Source: Pseudoalteromonas gelatinilytica (GTDB lineage: Bacteria; Pseudomonadota; Gammaproteobacteria; Enterobacterales; Alteromonadaceae). Taken from it: DNA of 64,000 nucleotides. A program made the translations under genes and the position numbers. The first letter of the stretch is position 1, and each line of letters opens with the position of its first letter. The notes under the pieces were generated by a model, which was not told where the DNA came from, ran no database searches, and worked only from the letters and a program-made list of their open reading frames with translations. The stretch lies in NCBI RefSeq assembly GCF_001641615.1, contig NZ_LRRU01000020.1, positions 144,525-208,524 of the forward strand, in the 5' to 3' direction. Positions 1 to 6,154 of the stretch are shown piece after piece.

Positions 1-44
1 TTTTAATCCATTGGTCGATGGTTCAAGTCCATCATGACCCACCA
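1..44 (+). tRNA. tRNA-Lys(TTT), 3' part, cut by window edge
   Basis: The 3' 44 nt of a tRNA identical in sequence to the three complete copies that follow. It begins at the anticodon TTT and runs through the T arm, the 3' acceptor strand, discriminator A and an encoded CCA. The missing 32 nt lie before the window, so this is a truncation by the window and not a pseudogene. Confidence 0.93.
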
Positions 45-93
45 TTCTTTGAATGGTCTTATATCGGCGGATTAACGCATTTAATACCAGAGC

Positions 94-169
94 GGGTCAT
101 TAGCTCAGTTGGTAGAGCAGTGGACTTTTAATCCATTGGTCGATGGTTCAAGTCCATCATGACCCACCA
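94..169 (+). tRNA. tRNA-Lys(TTT)
   Basis: A 76-nt tRNA with a perfect 7-bp acceptor stem (GGGTCAT with ATGACCC), anticodon TTT in the loop CTTTTAA, and an encoded CCA. It is identical to its neighbours in the array; start-to-start spacing is 126 and 129 nt. The roughly 50-nt spacers share a conserved stretch (ATCGGCGGATT, then ACGCAT, then CAGAGC just before each gene), which suggests tandem duplication and co-transcription. The CCA end can pair with the spacer directly downstream. Confidence 0.97.
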
Positions 170-219
170 TTTTAATGGTATTGTATATCGGCGGATTGAC
201 GCATCTTAATATCCAGAGC

Positions 220-295
220 GGGTCATTAGCTCAGTTGGTAGAGCAGTGGACTTTTAATCCATTGGTCGATGGTTCAAGTCCATCATGACCCACCA
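220..295 (+). tRNA. tRNA-Lys(TTT)
   Basis: Third member of the array, identical to the copy at 94-169, with encoded CCA. Its 3' ACCA is followed by bases that allow a 7-bp stem with a 3-nt loop (292-308). Confidence 0.97.
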
Positions 296-348
296 TTTCT
301 AAAATGGTATCTCACATCGGCGGATTTACGCATCTAAATATTCAGAGC

Positions 349-424
349 GGGTCATTAGCTCAGTTGGTAGAGCAGTGGACTTTTAATCCATTGGTCGATG
401 GTTCAAGTCCATCATGACCCACCA
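349..424 (+). tRNA. tRNA-Lys(TTT), last of array
   Basis: Fourth and last member of the array, identical in sequence, with encoded CCA. Unlike the other copies it is not followed by the hairpin that captures the CCA end; a T-rich stretch follows instead, which fits the end of the transcript. Confidence 0.97.
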
Positions 425-485
425 TTTCTTATTTATCATTTCTTTCTAAGTTATCTTTTATTTATCTTAACAGCGCACAGCAATA

Positions 486-515
486 CTGTTCTTTAGCGTC
501 ATATTCTCGTATAAT
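486..515 (+). promoter_or_regulatory. candidate promoter of nadA
   Basis: A perfect -10 hexamer TATAAT (510-515) lies 38 nt before the preferred nadA start; the -35 region (CTGTTC, 486-491, spacer 18) is weak. A transcript starting near 522 would leave almost no leader for the ATG at 527, which supports the downstream start at 554. Confidence 0.5.
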
Positions 516-553
516 TCGCGCCATGAATGCACTGTGGACTAAGTGGTCGAGAA

Positions 554-1594
554 ATGAGTCTAGCTGAACAAATTATGCCTGAAGATTATATCTTCCCTCC
601 AAAGCCAGCTCCGTTATCAAAAGACGAGCAAGCTGAGTACAAGGCACGTATCAAACAATTATTAAAAGATAAGAACGCCGTTCTTGTTGCCCATTATTAC
701 ACTGATCCTGAAATTCAAGCACTTGCTGAAGAAACAGGTGGTTGTGTTGCCGACTCGCTAGAAATGGCGCGTTTTGGCGCTAAGCACGACGCAGATGTAA
801 TTGTGGTAGCCGGTGTTCGCTTTATGGGCGAAACAGCAAAAATCCTTACGCCAAATAAAACCGTTGTTATGCCAACGCTTGCTGCAACCTGTTCATTAGA
901 CGTAGGTTGCCCAATTGAAGAATTCTCAGCGTTTTGTGATCAGCATCCTGATCGCAAGGTAGTGGTGTATGCAAATACATCAACCGCTGTTAAAGCGCGT
1001 GCAGATTGGATTGTGACTTCTTCATGTGCGCTTGAGATCGTTGAGCACCTTGATGAGCAAGGCGAAAAAATCATTTGGGGTCCAGATAAACACTTAGGTT
1101 CTTACATTCAAAAGAACACAGGTGCAGACATGATCATGTGGAATGGCGCCTGTATCGTTCATGACGAGTTTAAAACCAAAGCACTTAAGGATATGAAAGC
1201 CTTACACCCAGATGCGGCTGTATTGGTTCACCCAGAGTCTCCTGCGGAGATTGTAGCCTTAGCTGATGCAGTTGGTTCAACAAGCCAACTAATCAAAGCA
1301 GCGCAAACCATGGACAACAAAAAGTTCATCGTTGCGACTGACCGTGGCATTTTCTACAAAATGCAGCAGTTATGCCCAGAGAAAGAATTCTTTGAAGCAC
1401 CAACAGCAGGTGAAGGCGCAACCTGTAAAAGCTGTGCACATTGCCCGTGGATGGCAATGAATGGCTTAAAAGCGATTGAAGAAGCACTGACAGACCCTGA
1501 AGGTAAAGAAGTGTTTGTTGATATGGACTTACGCGAAGGCGCATTAAAGTCGCTTAACCGTATGTTAGAGTTCTCAGCATCGCTTCAGCGTTAA
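554..1594 (+). CDS. nadA: quinolinate synthase NadA
   Basis: Cytoplasmic quinolinate synthase: condenses iminoaspartate from NadB with dihydroxyacetone phosphate to quinolinate, the precursor of NAD. From the ATG at 554 the protein has 346 residues, close to the E. coli enzyme. The three cysteines that ligate the [4Fe-4S] cluster in that enzyme fall at exactly the same numbers here: C113 (ATCSLDVGC), C200 (WNGAC) and C297 in the C-terminal CKSCAHC motif. That numbering, and the position of the -10 hexamer, favour this start over the ATG at 527, which would add nine residues. The ribosome-binding site is weak. It is a single gene closed by a strong terminator. nadB is not nearby. Confidence 0.97.
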   Translation: MSLAEQIMPEDYIFPPKPAPLSKDEQAEYKARIKQLLKDKNAVLVAHYYTDPEIQALAEETGGCVADSLEMARFGAKHDADVIVVAGVRFMGETAKILTPNKTVVMPTLAATCSLDVGCPIEEFSAFCDQHPDRKVVVYANTSTAVKARADWIVTSSCALEIVEHLDEQGEKIIWGPDKHLGSYIQKNTGADMIMWNGACIVHDEFKTKALKDMKALHPDAAVLVHPESPAEIVALADAVGSTSQLIKAAQTMDNKKFIVATDRGIFYKMQQLCPEKEFFEAPTAGEGATCKSCAHCPWMAMNGLKAIEEALTDPEGKEVFVDMDLREGALKSLNRMLEFSASLQR

Positions 1595-1603
1595 TGTTTA
1601 TAC

Positions 1604-1634
1604 AAAAGGCAAGGTGTTCACCTTGCCTTTTTTG
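1604..1634 (+). terminator. Rho-independent terminator after nadA
   Basis: Stem AAAAGGCAAGG pairing with CCTTGCCTTTT around a 6-nt loop, running into a T tract. It starts about 10 nt after the nadA stop. Confidence 0.9.
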
Positions 1635-1675
1635 TTTGATTACTAATCACTTAACTGCACTATTTTAAAAAGCCC

Positions 1676-1704
1676 TTGCGTCGGTAGGGTTGTTTTCATA
1701 CTAT
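1676..1704 (+). promoter_or_regulatory. promoter of tRNA-Ser
   Basis: TTGCGT (1676-1681) and TACTAT (1699-1704) separated by exactly 17 nt. A GC-rich discriminator (GCGCC) follows, as usual for stable-RNA promoters under stringent control. Confidence 0.7.
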
Positions 1705-1736
1705 AGCGCCTCGCTAAAATCTTAGTTAGCGCCTTA

Positions 1737-1824
1737 GGTGACGTGTCCGAGTGGCTGAAGGAGCACGCCTGGAAAGTGTGTATACGGCAACGTATCGAGA
1801 GTTCGAATCTCTCCGTCACCGCCA
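1737..1824 (+). tRNA. tRNA-Ser(GGA)
   Basis: An 88-nt class II tRNA: acceptor stem GGTGACG with CGTCACC, anticodon stem CACGC/GTGTG enclosing CTGGAAA (anticodon GGA at 1771-1773), a long variable arm, the GTTCGAATC T arm, discriminator G and encoded CCA. It reads UCC and UCU codons. It has its own promoter and lies between nadA and a convergent gene. Confidence 0.96.
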
Positions 1825-1834
1825 TTTCTTAATT

Positions 1835-2359
1835 TTACCCCACCATAGCAAAGTGCTTTTCAAGATTACATTTAGCACGCATGGCTATGTGACTGCTGAC
1901 TTTCCTTGCAAGTTCTATCACTAGTAATTCAAGTTGGTCACGGCTATAACCAAGTAATACACAGCGTTTAAGTTGTTCGCTAACTAAGCTGCTGGCATCG
2001 TCTAATGCAAATAAAGCGCCTAAAGAGGCAAGCTCAAATACAGTGTTGTTCTGCTGCTCTATGCCAAACGGCAGCTGACCAAATGTGAGTGCAGTTTTTA
2101 GCTGCTGCTCTGTGCGCTTGATAAGCAATGTATTTGAACCTTGAATATCATCAAGTGAGTTTAAAATCTCTAGCGCCAGCAATGCTTTTGGCACCCCAGA
2201 ATACACACTAATATGCGGTAAAATATCACACAACTCTTGCATTGAAACGCCATCATTCAATGCGTGCTGACATGCTCGTTTTAACAAAGGCTTGTCATGA
2301 ACGGTGACCAAAGCAGCGATCGCGACAAACACAAATAAATCCGTGTTGTTATGGCTCAT
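1835..2359 (-). CDS. carboxymuconolactone decarboxylase-like (CMD/AhpD-fold) protein
   Basis: 174-residue protein from the ATG at 2359, chosen because AAGAGAA lies just upstream; a longer reading to 2452 starts without such a site. The sequence resembles the CMD fold: a helical stretch, then a segment like YSGVPKALLALEI, which matches the Y-x-G-x-P-x-A pattern of the family, and a related helix further on. The CxxC pair that gives AhpD its peroxidase activity is absent, so a redox role through that site is unlikely. The family includes aromatic-ring lactone decarboxylases and many uncharacterised proteins; substrate unknown. It is divergent from an AraC-type regulator across about 230 bp, which suggests it is the target of that regulator (inference). 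Confidence 0.6.
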   Translation of the reverse strand: MSHNNTDLFVFVAIAALVTVHDKPLLKRACQHALNDGVSMQELCDILPHISVYSGVPKALLALEILNSLDDIQGSNTLLIKRTEQQLKTALTFGQLPFGIEQQNNTVFELASLGALFALDDASSLVSEQLKRCVLLGYSRDQLELLVIELARKVSSHIAMRAKCNLEKHFAMVG

Positions 2360-2588
2360 AATTTCTCTTTTGATTTTAGGTATTGAATGTATTGAGGTTT
2401 TGTAGCAGTGGCTGATTGCATAGAGCATGCAATCGAAAAAATGAAAATACATTATGGTCGATAATGGCCGTTTCTGCTTGCCATAAATGATTTAATTTTT
2501 GCCTAAAACAACGAACTGTTACCTTTAATGGTCCTAACCTTAAATTACGGTGATACACTTAATTGAGTATTTATGTGAGGTAATCTAA

Positions 2589-3473
2589 ATGCGTCAGGCA
2601 TTAATAGAAGCAGTGAAAGCAATAGCGATTGCAGATGGTAGTTTTGAAACAGCTATACCTGAGTTATTGGTATTCAGACGAAGCGAAGTCTCATTGCCGA
2701 TGGCCTGCGTGTATGAATTAGGACTGGGCATTAGCTTGCAAGGTGCAAAGCGAGTTGTGCTGGGTGAGCATAGTTATGATTACACTGACGGCCAATCTCT
2801 GGTTACCTCAGTCGATGTGCCTGTTGCGTCGCATATTACTCGTGCCAGTAAAGAGCAGCCATTTTATGGACTTTACTTGCGTTTAGATACTCATGAAATC
2901 AGCCACATTGTTGCTGAAATGGAGTTTGCAGGGCAAGACAAGTTTCCTAAGCACCAAGCTATGTCGGTGGTTGATACTGATAACGGCTTACTTGATGCTT
3001 TACTGAGGCTTATTCAACTCGACAATGAGCCACACTTAAAAGCTAATCTTGCGCCACTTATTAAAAAAGAAATCATATTGCGCTTGTTAAATAGTCCGCA
3101 TAGCCCTTATTTAAGGCAGATTGTAATGTCTGGCTCAGCCCATCAAAAAATCGCCAAGACCTTATGTTGGTTAAAAGAAAACTACACTAGTCAATTTTCA
3201 ATTGATGATTTGGCCCGTGATGCACACATGAGCCCCTCGACATTCAGGCTGCATTTTCGTGATGTAGTAAAAATGAGCCCGTTGCAATATGTAAAAAATC
3301 TGCGCTTGCAGGCGGCAAGACAATTAATGCTGAATGAGCGAATTGATGTAGGCTCTGCAGCCTTAAAAGTGGGTTATGAAAGCCCATCGCAGTTTAGTCG
3401 TGAATACACTCGCTTTTTTGGTAAGTCACCGATAAAAGATATTTCAGCACTGCGGTTACAACAAATCGCATAA
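2589..3473 (+). CDS. AraC-family transcriptional regulator (AraC_N type, YqhC-like)
   Basis: 294-residue regulator with a clear GAGGTAA ribosome-binding site. Residues about 15-165 match the AraC_N effector domain (for example PMACVYELGLGISLQG and YGLYLRLD). Residues about 190-290 carry the two helix-turn-helix motifs of the AraC family: FSIDDLARDAHMSPSTFRLHF, then VGSAALKVGYESPSQFSREY with FGKSP. The architecture resembles E. coli YqhC, an activator that responds to reactive aldehydes. The gene diverges from the CMD-like gene, the likeliest target. A hairpin closes the gene before a convergent neighbour. Confidence 0.88.
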   Translation: MRQALIEAVKAIAIADGSFETAIPELLVFRRSEVSLPMACVYELGLGISLQGAKRVVLGEHSYDYTDGQSLVTSVDVPVASHITRASKEQPFYGLYLRLDTHEISHIVAEMEFAGQDKFPKHQAMSVVDTDNGLLDALLRLIQLDNEPHLKANLAPLIKKEIILRLLNSPHSPYLRQIVMSGSAHQKIAKTLCWLKENYTSQFSIDDLARDAHMSPSTFRLHFRDVVKMSPLQYVKNLRLQAARQLMLNERIDVGSAALKVGYESPSQFSREYTRFFGKSPIKDISALRLQQIA

Positions 3474-3495
3474 AAAATGGGAGCACATGGCTCCC
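3473..3495 (-). terminator. terminator between araC-type gene and DUF2750 gene
   Basis: GGGAGC (3479-3484) pairs with GCTCCC (3490-3495) around a 5-nt loop. On the minus strand the stem is followed by a run of six T, so it mainly ends the DUF2750 transcript; on the plus strand the tail is TTATATTT. Confidence 0.65.
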
Positions 3496-3501
3496 TTATA
3501 T

Positions 3502-3900
3502 TTAAAATCGTTTCTTTGGCATTCTCAGCTGTGAGTCAAACTCGTCGGGGAATAAAATGGTGCCGTCGTCTTGATCTGTTGGGAACACCGCAATGAGTAA
3601 ATCATCTTGCTCAAGGCCAGGTGTCCAGCGGCTTAACCAATCTTTTACAGGAATGGCTTTTGGTGTGCAGTCTTGCCATTCGCCGGTTGCCCAGCTTTGT
3701 GCAAATTCGCGGCTAGGCCACACAGGTACACAGTCGTCGTCTTCGTTAGAGAGCATGACACAGCCATGTTCGTCATTGAGGATCCACACTTGTTTAAACT
3801 CTTGAACCGTTTCAAACATATAAGCGAGTCGTTTCTTTGCCCCTAAGGCAAGAACAGTATCAAATTCAGTTTCAACACGTTTAGCAGTTGCATTATTCAT
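3502..3900 (-). CDS. DUF2750 domain protein
   Basis: 132-residue cytoplasmic protein without signal peptide or membrane segment. It matches DUF2750 along its length: VWILNDEHG near residue 39, the acidic stretch SNEDDDCVPVWPSREFA, the WLSRWTPGLEQDD segment, then VAVFP-like and FPDEF motifs. It is rich in Trp and acidic residues, as usual in this family. Function is unknown for the family. The start is supported by GAGTGAG upstream. It is a single gene between convergent araC and the tetR gene. Confidence 0.8.
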   Translation of the reverse strand: MNNATAKRVETEFDTVLALGAKKRLAYMFETVQEFKQVWILNDEHGCVMLSNEDDDCVPVWPSREFAQSWATGEWQDCTPKAIPVKDWLSRWTPGLEQDDLLIAVFPTDQDDGTILFPDEFDSQLRMPKKRF

Positions 3901-3985
3901 GATAGGCTCACTCTTTTAGTTATACACAGCTACACCTTAATCATAAGGTGATAAATAAATATGACAAGTAAAGTTAATAGCTAAA

Positions 3986-4567
3986 TTAATTTACTAATGC
4001 AGCGAATAGATCGTCAGCAAGTTGTTGCAGAGATTTTGGATCTTGATTTGTGAGTGCATAGGTACGAATACCGTATATGCCCATCACTAAAAAGCGCGCC
4101 AACTGTTGAGCTGACTTGCTACTTTTAAATTCGTGGTTATCAAGGGCTTTTTGAAGCTGCTCAGCGAGGGCATGCTCGTAGGCATTAAGGTTACCACGTA
4201 GCACAGTACAAATTTGTGGGTCATTGCCTTCAACCTCAGAAATACTCTTTGTAAGTAAGCACACCTTGGCAACTTCACCTTCAATACATTCATCAACAAT
4301 CACTGTTAAGTAATGTTTGAGGGTCGATAAAATTGATTGTTGGTCATTAAAAAGGGCAGTAAATTGTTGGTTTCTGTCTTTTTGATATTGCTCGGTAGCG
4401 GCTAAGAATAAGCCTTTTTTGTTGCCATAAGCCGCGTAAATAGAGCCCGGATGAAGGTGAGTCACTTCTTTTAATTTTTGCATACTGGTCTTCGCATAGC
4501 CATATTGCATAAAAGCATGCATTGCTTGGCGTAGTACAAATTCAGTATCAAATTCAGCAGTTCTCAT
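3986..4567 (-). CDS. TetR-family repressor, NemR-like
   Basis: 193-residue TetR regulator. The N-terminal helix-turn-helix is clear: AFMQYGYAKTSMQKLKEVT, then HPGSIYAAYGNKKGLFLAA (residues about 19-57). The rest is the helical ligand-binding part. C103 in VCLLTKS lies close to the position of the redox-sensing Cys106 of E. coli NemR, and C94 and C120 are further candidates. A strong GAGGAG site precedes the start. The gene faces an Old Yellow Enzyme gene, the arrangement of nemR with nemA, so it probably represses that gene and responds to electrophiles or quinones (inference). Unusually, a 209-bp repeat begins only 22 bp upstream of its start codon. Confidence 0.87.
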   Translation of the reverse strand: MRTAEFDTEFVLRQAMHAFMQYGYAKTSMQKLKEVTHLHPGSIYAAYGNKKGLFLAATEQYQKDRNQQFTALFNDQQSILSTLKHYLTVIVDECIEGEVAKVCLLTKSISEVEGNDPQICTVLRGNLNAYEHALAEQLQKALDNHEFKSSKSAQQLARFLVMGIYGIRTYALTNQDPKSLQQLADDLFAALVN

Positions 4568-4588
4568 TAAGGCTCCTCACGGTATATA

Positions 4589-4797
4589 ATACCAATCCGC
4601 AATAATACTTAGTCATTTTGAGGGATTAAACCTGTCGCTACCCGCGTTAAAAATTTCTGATTTACGACTGCATGGATGCAGAAGGTAGAGCAATGCAGGA
4701 GCAATTGCCGAGCACAACTAAATAACGAAATTTTTGCCTTGTTATCAACGAGGTTTTCTTGCCTCAAAATAGACCACTTAATTAAGCGAATTGGTAT
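4589..4797. repeat. MITE-like palindromic interspersed element
   Basis: A 209-bp element bounded by inverted repeats: ATACCAATCCGC at the left and GCGAATTGGTAT at the right (11 of 12 complementary). Further nested complementary pairs are TTTTGAGG (4616-4623) with CCTCAAAA (4762-4769) and AAAAATTTC (4649-4657) with GAAATTTTT (4727-4735). A small perfect hairpin, CTGCATGGATGCAG (4668-4681), lies inside. The whole element can therefore fold into one long imperfect hairpin. It has no ORF. It separates the tetR gene from the operators in front of the OYE gene. Confidence 0.8.
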
Positions 4798-4814
4798 AAA
4801 CGAAGTTTACGTAA

Positions 4815-4835
4815 TCTTGAACGATTATTCAAAAT
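4815..4835. promoter_or_regulatory. upstream operator for the TetR-type repressor (candidate)
   Basis: ATCTTGAA, 6 nt, TTCAAAAT: the same half-site and spacing as the perfect operator at 4863-4888, with one mismatch in the 8-bp arms. It lies between the repeat element and the OYE promoter. Confidence 0.6.
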
Positions 4836-4840
4836 AAACC

Positions 4841-4869
4841 TTGAAGTATGTTTGTTTCGCCCTTATCTT
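4841..4869 (+). promoter_or_regulatory. candidate promoter of the OYE gene
   Basis: TTGAAG (4841-4846), 17 nt, TATCTT (4864-4869). The -10 hexamer lies inside the left arm of the downstream operator, so a bound repressor would block RNA polymerase. Confidence 0.5.
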
Positions 4870-4888
4870 GAATGTATGTTCAAGATAA
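4863..4888. promoter_or_regulatory. downstream operator for the TetR-type repressor (candidate)
   Basis: A perfect 10-bp inverted repeat, TTATCTTGAA and TTCAAGATAA, around the 6-nt centre TGTATG. It ends 10 nt before the ATG and covers the proposed -10 and transcription start. A second, imperfect copy of the same dyad lies 48 bp upstream. Confidence 0.75.
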
Positions 4889-4898
4889 GGATAAAACC

Positions 4899-5942
4899 AT
4901 GACAACCGATTTACTTTCTCCATTTAAACTAAATGACAGCATTGAGCTGCAAAACCGTGTACTAATGGCACCACTGACACGCTGTATGAGCGACGATAAT
5001 CTCGTACCAACCCAAGCAATGGTTGATTATTATGCACGCCGTGCCGATGCGGGCTTAATTATTAGCGAAGCAACGATTATTCGTCCAGATGCGCAAGGTT
5101 ACCCAAATACACCGGGTCTATTTACCAGTGAACAAATTCAAGGCTGGAAAAAAGTCACCGATGCTGTGCACGCCAAAGGCGGCAAAATGTTTGCTCAGCT
5201 TTGGCACGTAGGTCGTGTTGCACACCCTCACTTTTTTGGTGGTGATGTTCTGGCACCATCAGCAATTGGTGTAGAAGGTTCGGTACCGAGAATGCGTGAG
5301 TTAACTTACGTTACTCCAAAAGCGGCAACCATCGAAGACATCCAAGGTTTGATTGCTGACTACGCAAAAGCAGCGGAAAATGCAATTGAAGCGGGTTTTG
5401 ACGGGGTTGAAATTCATGGTGCGAATGGTTACTTAATTGATCAATTCCTACACTTTGCTGCCAACCAACGTGAAGACCAATACGGTCAAACACCAGAAAA
5501 CATGTCGCGTTTTGCTCTTGAAGTCGTTGATGCAGTAGTGGCAGCAATTGGTGCAAATAAAACTGCATTACGTTTATCGCCAGGTGCGTATTTTAATATG
5601 ACCGAAAGCGACGGTGATAAAGCGGTATTCGATTATCTATTACCAGCCCTTGAAACACGTAATCTTGCGTACTTACATGTGGGTATTTTTGATGACAGCA
5701 TGCGCTTTGCAAGCTTAGGTGATAAGTCGGCGTCTGAATATATGCGCGGTGCGTACAAAGGTACCTTAGTAGGGGTAGGTAGCTATAGTTTTGAGGCGGC
5801 TAATCAAGCTATCGATAACAACCAATTTGATTTAATTGCGATTGGTCGCCCATTCATTGCGAACCCAGATTACATCAGTAAAGTTAAAAATGGTGAAGCA
5901 TTAACACCATACAGCGACGAAATGCTGGCTGAATTGATTTAA
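4899..5942 (+). CDS. Old Yellow Enzyme family NADH:flavin oxidoreductase, NemA-like
   Basis: 347-residue FMN-dependent ene-reductase of the NemA / N-ethylmaleimide reductase type. It reduces activated C=C bonds and nitro groups of electrophiles with NAD(P)H. A TIM barrel runs over the whole length, with MAPLTRCMSD near residue 24, HVGRVAHP near 110, the substrate-anion-binding pair His/Asn in EIHGANGYLIDQFLH, the REDQYG loop, and the phosphate-binding GRPFIANPDY near the C-terminus. The ATG at 4899 is chosen because AAGGAT lies at the right distance; the ATG at 4872 lies inside the operator. It is divergent from a TetR repressor and very likely under its control. Confidence 0.92.
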   Translation: MTTDLLSPFKLNDSIELQNRVLMAPLTRCMSDDNLVPTQAMVDYYARRADAGLIISEATIIRPDAQGYPNTPGLFTSEQIQGWKKVTDAVHAKGGKMFAQLWHVGRVAHPHFFGGDVLAPSAIGVEGSVPRMRELTYVTPKAATIEDIQGLIADYAKAAENAIEAGFDGVEIHGANGYLIDQFLHFAANQREDQYGQTPENMSRFALEVVDAVVAAIGANKTALRLSPGAYFNMTESDGDKAVFDYLLPALETRNLAYLHVGIFDDSMRFASLGDKSASEYMRGAYKGTLVGVGSYSFEAANQAIDNNQFDLIAIGRPFIANPDYISKVKNGEALTPYSDEMLAELI

Positions 5943-5973
5943 GAAAATCTAATAATATTGTCCAACCAACAAG

Positions 5974-6002
5974 CGCTCAGTTAATTTAACTGGGCGTTTT
6001 TT
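5974..6002 (+). terminator. Rho-independent terminator after OYE gene
   Basis: Ten-base-pair stem CGCTCAGTTA with TAACTGGGCG (one G-T pair), short loop, then six T. Confidence 0.88.
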
Positions 6003-6022
6003 CTAATACTTTCTTATATATT

Positions 6023-6091
6023 AAACAGTTAAGTCTTAAATCTGCCATGAAAATGCATTAATTGTTTAACTGTTGTGTCAAAAATTTTGAC
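6023..6091. promoter_or_regulatory. paired dyads upstream of TonB receptor
   Basis: AACAGTTAA near 6024-6032 is complementary to TTAACTGTT at 6066-6074. Immediately downstream lies a perfect 7-bp palindrome with one central base, GTCAAAA-A-TTTTGAC (6077-6091). Neither matches a Fur or Pho box convincingly. They may be operator sites for the receptor-phosphatase genes. Confidence 0.4.
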
Positions 6092-6154
6092 CCTAAATGT
6101 AATACACGCTCTGCATACTGTGCCCGCTTTTAAATACGTAACCTTGGAAAAACA

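Noticed and set aside
1..44. Partial tRNA as a possible attachment-site remnant of a mobile element
   Set aside because: It is cut by the window edge, and no integrase gene is nearby.
1..424. Regular repeats of about 127 nt resembling a repeat array or CRISPR
   Set aside because: The repeat unit is a complete tRNA-Lys with paired arms and CCA; repeat and spacer lengths do not fit CRISPR.
527..553. Upstream ATG of nadA as the start codon
   Set aside because: It lies only about 5 nt after the likely transcription start, and cysteine numbering matches E. coli NadA when the ATG at 554 is used.
6023..6091. Pho box or Fur box upstream of the first TonB receptor
   Set aside because: No acceptable match to the CTGTCAT direct repeats or the Fur 19-mer; only unrelated dyads are seen.
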